From Phoenix dactylifera (Eukaryota > Streptophyta > Magnoliopsida > Arecales > Arecaceae), in assembly GCF_009389715.1 (NCBI RefSeq), contig NC_052399.1, positions 7,442,585 through 7,506,584 of the forward strand: a stretch of 64,000 nucleotides of DNA. The letters run 5' to 3'. The notes beneath the pieces were generated by a model. That model ran no database searches, was not told the DNA's origin, and saw only the letters and a list, made by a program, of their open reading frames with translations. Shown piece after piece: positions 55,901 through 64,000 of the stretch. Every line of letters starts with the position of its first letter. Positions within the stretch are counted from its first letter, which is position 1. The translations under genes and the position numbers were made by a program.

Positions 55901-58900
55901 TTCCTTGCCCTGCCATAGCACCTAGGTTCCTTAAGAACCTGGTTAAGTACCCTTAGCTTCTTTGATCAATATAATATGTTTTAATATACTATAAGATTAG
56001 TCTGGGTTAGCTTAGATTTGGTTACTTAACCCAAATAAATCCACCAGGTTTTCCAAATTGAGAACGATAACAAAACCAATCTCTGCTTTGAGGTTTTTTT
56101 GTTTTGGTTCTTTGGTTGATTTGGAACCATGTGCACTTCTATTAGCAAGGGCACAATTGGTCCTTTATCCTTGGGAACCAACAAAATAATTTATATGTAC
56201 ATCAAAGGATACTAAATTTATTAAGAGTAATTTTTTTCATGTCAATGAACCTTGTGTACAAATTAAAAAAGCAAGAATGTTCATGAATTTATGACCTTTA
56301 ATTATGCTATTCATGTTTTTTTTCTTGAATTTTGCAACAGCGTGCATGTAGTATCTTAAAATTGCTTTTTCGAGATGTTCATGTATTTGGATACTAATCT
56401 TTATTTATGACTTAGTTATGATGCACTATTTTTTCAAGTTTTTATGATGAAATAAGTTTCAAAATCTTGCAGAAATCATGGGGCTAGATCTTGAATTAAA
56501 GACAAAACTCAGAAACTTATCCCAAATAGCCAAATCCATGGAGACATTTTTGAAATATATTAAGGACAATGTATCTAAAGTTTCTTTGTGAAGCCCCTCT
56601 TACATCAAAGCATTGAATCATATTATTTTTTGTAAATAAATCTGGTTTACTCTCTCAATCATAGAGAGAATGTGTCACCATTTGTAGTAGAATTCAATCT
56701 TCTTCCTCCAAAGCTGTCTCCTCTATCTATTCCACCTGCTTTCTCTATTTATCTTTGCCTCCATGGTTGTAGGTGAGATGTGAAAGGATTGTGCTCATTG
56801 GGTGGAAACAAGCCAAACAGGAGCTGAATTAGGCGTCTAGCTCGGCTTGTTTTATATTCGAGCCGAGCATGAGCTATTTGCGAATAGCTTGGTCAAGAGA
56901 CTTAGTGAGAACTTAAGATCATTTGAGGCTTTGTTTATATATTTTAGATTGATAATCCTGATTATATTTTATACTTATACTTGTATAGATAATAATAACT
57001 ATTTATATATTAATATTTCGAGCTAATTCGAGCTGAGCTCGAGCCTAGCTCTACTTTGGCTCATTTCTTAACTGAGCGAGCCTGGCAAGCTCGAGCTAGC
57101 TCACCAACAGCCTGTTCATTTGCCAAAATTGTAGGAGATAGAAAAAGATGAGTATTACATGAAGTTGCTCTTCCTGTTATAGTTTGATTTGGCTGCTAGG
57201 TTGCTTATTTGATGGATATTCAAGTTTTTGTCAGCTTCCTTTTTGACAAAGAATCAGATTTTAAAGGTTTGCCTTTTTGTTTTGAAATGTAGGTCAGGGG
57301 ACTATTTTGGAAGTGGTGAATGAGTAAATTGGGAACAAAAAGTCTAGGGTATATTGTGAAAGACTGAAGATGAAATGTTAATGGAATATTTCAAAATTCA
57401 AAACTCTTATTTTGTTATAAGGTATGGATTGTACTCAGGGATGAGCAGCTGTGAGGGTTTCACAGGCTTTGAGGATAGGAGGCTCAAAGGAGTTTGTGCT
57501 ATCGGAAAAACAAAGAATGGTGTTTGTGCTGTAGTATTAGAACATGAACAATGAAAGTATATAGTTTCAATTGGGAGGCAATGGACCACTAAATGAAACA
57601 AATTATTATTTAATTTTCTTTGGCGGACTTAAATTTCTGATAGACTGTTGGGACTTCTGCATATATATCCTCAAAAACAAATTATTTGTGCATTTTTGCT
57701 TCAAAAAATTGAAAGTGCATATATGCCCCTCCAAAAGGCTGAATTTTGCATATATACCCTTCTTGCCATGTTGCCTTAACTTTCCTTGTGTTAAGCTTAC
57801 CTTGGCTGGTTAAATGGCAACTTAAGTTGTCCATAAACTATTTTTCCTGCCTGACTTGCTGTTCAAAATTCCATGCCCACGTTATCCTTGTAATTTTCAT
57901 TTTTCGACAAATAGCATTAAGCAGTCTTTGAAGAGTTTGTATGCCAAAGTTTCTGAACTAATGGTAGAGTAACATAATTTGGTGATGTTACTTTTTGTTC
58001 AATGGATGTCATGTGATAGTAGAGGCATATGCACGAATTTTAGATTTTGAGGGGCAAAATTTGTAGGTTTCAGAGTTTTCAGGAATATATGCATTTTTTC
58101 ACTTTTGGATGGCTAAGTAAGAAGATGGGATTTCCTTCACCAGCTAACCAGTGAGTTTTAGCATATTTCTTCTGTTTCGATCTCTGTGTTCACTTGATTA
58201 TATAAGGCAACTTGTTCGAACTGTACTTTGTGAGTTGTTGCTAGTAATGCTTTTTCTAATTTTGGATCAGACCTTTTGATTTAAAGACTGAAGTTTTGGG
58301 ATTCTAATCTTTGCTTGTTTTTTCTTTCCAGTTAATGGCTCTTCTGTTTTTGAGGCATGCACTCACCTTCACCAATCGTGATGGAGAGGATGATGCTTCC
58401 ACTATATTTTCTGTAAGTGAGACAATTAAATGTTCTTTTTCATTTATTTTTTATTATGATTTAGCCTTCAACCTGTGTCTAACATTTTTTTTCATTGGTA
58501 ACAGCTTTTTGTGCTGCGTGCTGCTGGGTTTCTGTTGCCATGCTATATCATGGCATGGGCTATAAGTATTCTGCAGCGTCGAAGGCAGAGACAGGTAGCA
58601 CACCAATTGTAAAATGGAATCATTAAAGTTAAATATTTGGCTCTTTCTTTTGCTGCCATTTGAGAAGTATAAATAAGTTGTTGTTCATAGAGGTGCTAAA
58701 CTTTTTTCGATTTTTTCTTTTTTCCCCAGCGTTCTTATTTTAGGAAGTAAAGTTATCTATATACGCTGTCAAAGTAACCTGTTTTTTTAATTTAGTACAT
58801 GGCTTTATTACATTAGGTTTTTACGTTATTAATTGAGTACATGGATTTATTAAGTTGATTATTCAATAAACTTAAAAACAGGAAGATGTACCTGGGTGCT

Positions 58901-61158
58901 GCTACTGCTGTATCCTTCCTCTTGACTTGGAGTTAGCTTGACCAAAGTTTTTTCCTGGTTGCCAGTAGTGTGGAAGTACAGTAGATAACTAGTCAGTATT
59001 TTTTTTTTCGATCAATTTTGCTAAAATGTAGATACTAGATGATCAGCCTTTACCTGTTAGATATTATTCTACTAGACTTGAGAAGACTTGATGTTAGTAT
59101 TTGGTTCAGCTTCATTTGCTTCATCCTGATAACACCTTCTGGGAAAGCACAAATGTAATGTCTTCCATGAACTCTACAGTATCACATTGGTATCCTAATG
59201 CTTGTAATATCACAGTGAAAGTTTATCATTCTCCAGTAATATTATTCTTTATGTGTCGAGTGATTTGAAAATCATTCTACAGGCCTTATTTAGTTACTCT
59301 GAAAAATAATTATTTGTTTGCATGTTGAGTAGTGGTATTTCATACATGAAATTGTTTTCCCTACTTTATCTATAATGCCTAAACTTGGAAGGATGATATC
59401 TTTCACCGTTTGATCACCAGGAGTTCCTCTTTGCTTTATTTCTTTCTCTTGCTCCTTTTTTCACTGGATCTGTGCTTCGACAATTTTTGACCCAAATTGT
59501 CAATCTGAAAGAAGAAAATATACATTTTTATCATGACTACATCCTGTTGGATATATGTGATATGTTTTCCCTAAATGAACTACCTTTCCGAACCACCAAT
59601 TTGCAGGGGAGAATGACATTTTCTAGTTATGAATGAAAATTTTTTGTTCTTTTGATTAAAAAATAGTTTTCTTTTCACGTCAGATCAACATATTCTGCTG
59701 CAGTTGTGGACTCTTGAAATGCGAAAATTGGCCTTACCATCATTGATGTTTCTGATATCCAAAATGCGCCTGCCTTTGAGCAACCTAAATATGCAGATAG
59801 ACCATAAGGTTGTTTCTTTAGTATAGAGATGAGTTAACTAGCCTTCCTGGTTTGTGTTCCCAAATTCCATTTTCTGTCCATACAGGTCTCTGTTATTGAT
59901 GCCAAGCTCACAAATAAAGAACAACAGCCTAAATTCATGAATATTGTTATGGTTTTAAATTTCTCAAGCCTTGTGTATCCGGATATCCTTTTATAACCTT
60001 TCCAAGATATCCTGTAAATCTTCATGTGGAATCACACTGAATTTTTCCCATGCACAATCTTACTTAGTGCATCAAATCTATATGCAAATCAATGAATACG
60101 AAGCAACAAGAATATGAAATAGAGATGGTTTCTCCATATACAACATAACCATATGGTAAGTGTATCTCCACAGGTCTAGATGTGCTTTGTGAGCCCTTCT
60201 TCATTAGTCATCTTTACTAAGTTTACAGTTTGGGCATGTTTCCCTTAATTTTCTCTACAGTTCCGTTTAAGGATAGTACTTTCCTCATTCCTCTTGATAG
60301 TTCATTTATATCTGACAGAGCAAGTACTAATTCAATCACTCAACAAAAATATAACAAACAAGGAAAGAAGTGAAATAAAGGAGGAACATTGGGGACCAAA
60401 AATATAAGATGAATCCTCACTGAGGTGACTTGAGAGTTCAATTCGTTTATCATAATGCACACATCCTAAACTATGTACAGACCAAATTTCAGCAAGTTTG
60501 AATACTTTTAGACTTCAGATCAACTCAAAGCTTTGTATCTTGATGTTAGAACTGTCCGTGTATGGGTCATTTGATGCATATGTGTGACATGCCCAAAACA
60601 TTTTGTTTTTGGTTTTAAGTATTATAAATGCTTCAATTTATTACTGATTGTTTGAATTTTTGATTTGCATAGTGCATCATTTGATTTGCACTAAGGTGAA
60701 TCTCTGCACGCGCGCGCGCATACACGCACGTGATATACTGTAACAATGCTAATGTCTCTTTGAAAGCACTACACTTGCTGCCAAAATTTGCTAATGTCTC
60801 TTTGAAAGCACTACACTTGCTGCCAAAATTCTGTGTCCGTAATTCACACTGCATGTGTGATATAGTGTGACTGCTAAGGTCTTAAAAGCACTTACTTTCT
60901 GCCAAAGTTCTTCATGTGTATATGTCTCCATATTTCTTATATCCATATTGATGCAGGATAGTTATTTTTTATTTCAATATGCTTCTCACTTTTTCTCTTT
61001 CAGTTTGCATCTGATTTGTTGGTTTCTTCGATCAGGAAGCTGCTGCATTAGCAGCAACAGAACTGGCATTCATACTTCAGTCTGGGCAACGGAGAGGACT
61101 GCATTTTACCATAGCACCTGAGTCACCAACAACTCCACATCAAGAGCCACATGAGTAG
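46975..61158 (+). CDS. RING-CH (RINGv) membrane E3 ubiquitin ligase, 7 coding exons
   Basis: A MARCH-type E3 that would ubiquitinate membrane or endomembrane proteins. Coding exons: 46975-47262, 48393-48464, 48820-48884, 49066-49222, 58332-58412, 58505-58594, 61036-61158. All junctions are GT-AG, the phases agree, and they total 876 nt, 291 residues. The N-terminus is Ser/Glu-rich and probably disordered. A complete C4HC3 RING-CH domain follows at residues 73-118: C73, C76, C89, C91, H99, C102, C115, C118 ([36 protein letters not shown]). Next comes [10 protein letters not shown], a conserved tail block of the plant family, then [15 protein letters not shown]. Two hydrophobic segments ([16 protein letters not shown] and [22 protein letters not shown]) and an Ala-rich C-terminus complete the protein. 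This is the plant RINGv/DUF3675-type family (PIT1-like); the individual orthologue is not resolved. The 9.1 kb intron 4 (49223-58331) is full of transposon sequence. Confidence 0.9.
50124..50632 (+). pseudogene. Captured fragment of a type-B response regulator (receiver end to GARP start), with introns
   Basis: Plus-strand text matches the cytokinin type-B ARR family. Exon-like DNA up to 50160 (encoding the LPVI region) is followed by a retained intron, 50161-50251 (GTAAGT...CCCCAG). Exon 2 then reads [20 protein letters not shown] (receiver end), [18 protein letters not shown], and a Ser/Glu/Lys-rich linker. After a frameshift near 50490 it reads the beginning of the DNA-binding domain ([13 protein letters not shown]), then TAG, then [11 protein letters not shown] at a donor GTAAGT (50632). 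Intact exon-intron borders show capture from genomic DNA and not from mRNA. The phospho-acceptor Asp region and most of the GARP domain are absent, so it cannot work as a response regulator. Confidence 0.8.
50660..50893 (-). pseudogene. Captured fragment of an EP1-like / bulb-type lectin glycoprotein gene
   Basis: The minus strand reads [20 protein letters not shown], then FYNTTPNAF. After a frame shift it reads [17 protein letters not shown], then a stop where this family has Trp, then EA...QNATSASHG. This resembles the N-terminal lectin region of plant EP1-like/curculin-like secreted glycoproteins ([16 protein letters not shown] type; from memory). About 75 residues are represented, with at least one frameshift and one stop. 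It lies head-to-tail opposite to the response-regulator fragment within the same hAT-like element. Confidence 0.65.
51067..58331. other. Remainder of RING-CH intron 4: transposon-derived, no gene recognised
   Basis: No domain-bearing ORF occurs. Recognisable textures are as follows. 52600-53650 has GGATATGGAT/ATATCCGTAT-type words. 54640-54720 has GTACGATACGATAT-type words related to the MITE at 9165. A GA-rich low-complexity tract lies at 54727-54830. 55290-55930 is bounded by AGGCGCC/CTAGGTGC-type words, and 56800-57110 is built of GAGCTCGAGC/AGCTCGAG words. These are typical of aged nonautonomous DNA transposons, but I could not define ends for any of them. Confidence 0.4.
54727..54830. 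repeat. GA-rich low-complexity tract
   Basis: Irregular GGGAGA/GAGAGGGAG purine run on the plus strand. A mirrored C/T-rich tract lies at 55010-55060. It may be a decayed terminal region of an element. No coding meaning. Confidence 0.7.
60707..60830. repeat. Alternating CG/CA tract followed by a 42 bp tandem duplication
   Basis: CACGCGCGCGCGCATACACG at about 60707-60727 is followed by TGCTAATGTCTCTTTGAAAG plus CACTACACTTGCTGCCAAAATT, repeated once exactly with a 42 bp period (60747 and 60789). It lies in RING-CH intron 6. Confidence 0.85.
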
Positions 61159-61607
61159 ATGTCTTCCAGTAAGCCATGTAATATATATGATATTATTATA
61201 TGAATAATTATCAGGAACCAGTTTATGGCTGTGACTATTAAACTAGCACCAGTGATAAGAGGAGAATTGGAACTCTTTCTGCCCTTTTACTGTTTCTGTG
61301 CATTTTGGTTTCTGTTTTGTGTTTCGAACACGAGAAGTCAGAGCTTTGAATGTTGCCACATATTACGCTAATCAGGTTTCCCTTGAGCAGAGTGAAGGTC
61401 TCATTCACTTTTATGTTTGCACTTGTCTAAATAGAGAGAAGGAGGATCTTAGTGGTATGTGGCTAGAGTCATTGAGTTTAAACATCCCTTCCAATTGTTC
61501 ACTGATATGTATATCAGGTCTCCTAGTTCCCCAGAAACTATCAGTTGCCCTTTGTTAGGGCTGAAGCAGCTGACTGGACTTTTGATCTCCCTCAGATCTG
61601 CCATTTT

Positions 61608-61639
<32 letters not shown>

Positions 61640-61700
61640 ACTTTAGTTTGGAGTTTCTGGCTTCAGCTTAAGGGCCATCAGAGTCCACTAGTAGTAGTGA
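61159..61700 (+). other. RING-CH 3' UTR region with a (GA)n microsatellite
   Basis: Sequence after the TAG stop is the presumed 3' UTR. A perfect (GA)14 or so tract lies at about 61607-61634. No further ORF with a domain. Confidence 0.5.
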
Positions 61701-63895
61701 CATGCAGGGCTTCAATTGATTGGATTAATTAGGGCTTTAAGTTGATTGGATTAATTTGCTTTTGATTCAGAAATGTTTCATTCCAAACCAAACTGGAGTC
61801 ATTGTTTAGGCTTGGATCGAAAAATCTATCCTGTTTGAGTTATGAATTGGACTTGGAGCATACAAGACTGAACTCAAACCCACAAATGGCCTGAAATAAC
61901 CAATTATGTAGCTACCTCTCTTGGCCATCTTGAATTCAAGGATATAAGGTGCCGTTGGCTGCAAGCTATATGGTGTGGGTCTTGCATTTCCACCTCCAAC
62001 CTTGCACATGATTAGTTTTCACTTCTTGGGTGTCCACCTCCTCCTGGTTTAAGAGAGGAGACAGAGAGTGTATTTACGAAATTGTGGTCATTTGAGTGAA
62101 CCATGTGTCGTACCACGCTTGCCAATTACTGGTAACTTATATAGTTAATTGTATTTGTGGAGTGTTAATGATAACTTGCATGTTGTGGTTGCTGATGAGT
62201 TTTTGCTGAATTGGTTGTTGTGGATGCCTCATGTTATGAACAATTTCTTCAAGATATGTTTACGATTCCGTTAAGTGAATCAGTATTTATATATTTCTTA
62301 TGGTCTATGCCTGGCTTCTTCCTCACCCAATTCTTGGAAAAAAAAACTTGGGTGGTAAACTAAATCTTCGGCCTCACAATGAACCTATTGGAAATCTGGC
62401 TAGATTTTTGAAAGGAAGGGCATGCCGGGGCGCGCGTGCCGAGTTTCTGGCCTGATTTAACTTTGGATCGTGCTCGGTTCATCCATCAAAACCAAATCCA
62501 ACCCAAGTTGCTTGCAACTCAAGTGCTAGTAATGAGAGCAATCCAAGTTAGATACAACATATCCAATTTAACCTAAACCAGCTGACGGTGCCGACTACAT
62601 GAGTTGTTAAGTTGTTTGGTCTTGGACACTGATGACCATGGTTTGTTCCCATCCCTACTATCAATCTTTCCCTAGCTTCCTTCCTGCCTATTTGTCAACA
62701 AAACATAAACCAAGCAAAAGTCATCTTGAGTCAAGACTAACAATTTTGGTTTTCTTTTCTTTCCTTGTAAGAAAATACATGATTGCACTATCTTGAACTT
62801 TTCTCAAAAGATATGATGGTAAAAGCAACATCAGGACCTCCCAAAAATTCAGCAACCCCCTTGTATCTAATAAACAATGGAGCTGCTCTATTGCAGGGGC
62901 TTTGTATCCCTTTCTTCTATTAAAGTTGGCCTTGTAAATCTACAAATTCACTCTCAAACTATAGGATAAAATGCTTACAGCCAAGAGTAAAGATAAAGGC
63001 TCGAACTCTCTCAAAGATTGCATTCCTGAAACCTCGAGGTTTTAGTTATTAATATTTTGTTTGTAAACGCTATGTTTTTATTCTTCTGAGAACAACGATT
63101 GGAGCACCATCAAATAGAACGACCCGCAGTTTTTCTTTTAATCTTTTTTTTTTTTTAGTGGAACCTGGGTTTTAATATTTGGGCAACAAGACCACCATTT
63201 GGAATGGGTAACTATCCTTCTCCCATTCACATGTGTGACTGGGCCATGGTCCATTTTGTCCATATCCATGCCTGTCTATATTAAACCATGGTGATGCTCT
63301 ACTCATGATCTCATCTTGGTGTTCGTTAAGAGGATACTTACATTGGTCAGATAAACTGCTGAACATTAAAAGCAATACTATTAAGGAGGTAGTTTTCAGT
63401 GTGAATGGCGACTAGATCCAAGGGAAGTTTGAGTAGATTGAAAGCATTTGATATAAGTCATGAGATCATTAAACAAAGGGAATAAAATTGCAACTGATGA
63501 ATATAATACTCAAGGGTGGGTCTATCAAGGATTATAAAATTAGATGATCATGAGAACAACTCCTCAACAGTGGAAATAAATAAAAAAGAAAAATTGGCAG
63601 CATGGAGACTTTTCCATCCATCAACTCCATACACAAAATATTTTATTACAGCTCCTGATTTCTAGTAAAATATGGCCCAAATGCCCCGTCCGTTGTGCTA
63701 AAACTTCTATTTTTATTTCTCCAGTTAAAAAGAAGATTCATTTGGATTACTAGGTGCAATGAAGACCAAGGAAAGATTCTAATCAATTATAGTCTACGGA
63801 TTCATACCCATAATGAATTCATATGAATACAAACATTCAATCTTTCAGGAAAAACTTTCTACTACTTGAGTTTTTTATTTCAACGAATTGCCGGA
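61701..63895. other. Intergenic, no gene recognised
   Basis: AT-rich DNA. A short duplicated phrase (TTGATTGGATTAATT at about 61717 and 61744) and a few homopolymers are the only structure I see. Confidence 0.4.
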
Positions 63896-64000
63896 AGAGC
63901 CAAAACCGAGTATATTACTATAACAAGATCCTCTATAAATATCTAAGATCTTCTCGATGAATAACCTCACATACTTCCTCCGTTCAAGCTTTGACGTCCT
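63896..64000. repeat. Edge of the LTR family seen at 3.3 kb
   Basis: The end of the window (CTCACATACTTCCTCCGTTCAAGCTTTGACGTCCT) resembles 3412-3450 (TTCACATACTTCCTCCATTTAAGC, then TATGGCATTCT) in the same orientation. It is probably the start of another copy that continues to the right. Confidence 0.5.

Noticed and set aside
58881..58935. Possible extra RING-CH exon (GAAGATGTACCTGGGTGCTG...).
   Set aside because: The exon 6 to exon 7 junction already gives the family's sequence in frame, and no donor/acceptor pair here improves it.

Overview
This is a eukaryotic nuclear window, almost certainly from a plant. The genes have GT-AG introns, plant-specific families (a DYW-type PPR protein, a plastid malate dehydrogenase, a CSLA mannan synthase) and plant LTR, LINE, hAT and CACTA-type elements. 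The GC-rich first exon of the apyrase gene and the Sirevirus-type retroelements suggest a monocot, perhaps a palm; that is inference and was not checked by any search.

Layout. (1) 1-676, minus strand: the 5' end of a CSLA glucomannan/mannan synthase gene that runs off the left edge. (2) 0.7-6.9 kb: intergenic DNA with an LTR remnant at 3.3-4.66 kb. (3) 6.9-10.9 kb, plus strand: a plastid NAD-malate dehydrogenase gene with an intronless CDS and a 2.6 kb intron in its 5' leader, which carries a 178 bp hAT MITE. (4) 11.3-12.24 kb: the decayed 3' end of a LINE. (5) 14.14-15.96 kb, minus strand: an intronless DYW PPR gene resembling OTP85. (6) 16-34 kb: a nested transposon block. A 703 bp hAT-like element and a 70 bp tandem array lie in or beside a decayed gag-like reading frame. 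That frame is split by an 11.8 kb Sirevirus-type Ty1/copia element with near-identical LTRs and a perfect 5 bp target duplication. A second, diverged Sirevirus-type LTR follows. (7) 34.76-41.47 kb, plus strand: an eight-exon apyrase gene (APY6-like). (8) 42-44.9 kb: nested DNA transposons, including a CACTA-type element split by a 5'-truncated LINE. (9) 46.2-61.2 kb, plus strand: a RING-CH membrane E3 ligase gene with a 9.1 kb fourth intron. That intron contains a hAT-like element carrying pieces of two unrelated host genes. (10) 61.2-64 kb: intergenic DNA.

The host genes are independent housekeeping or organellar genes and show no functional cluster. The most unusual material is in the transposons. 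First, the young Sirevirus LTR has 24-25 exact copies of the palindrome GAGTCGACTC packed into 0.9 kb just upstream of its likely TATA box, and seven more internal copies with the opposite flank polarity. Second, a hAT-like element has captured a type-B response-regulator fragment, introns included, plus an EP1/bulb-lectin fragment in the opposite orientation. No tRNA, rRNA or CRISPR locus was recognised.
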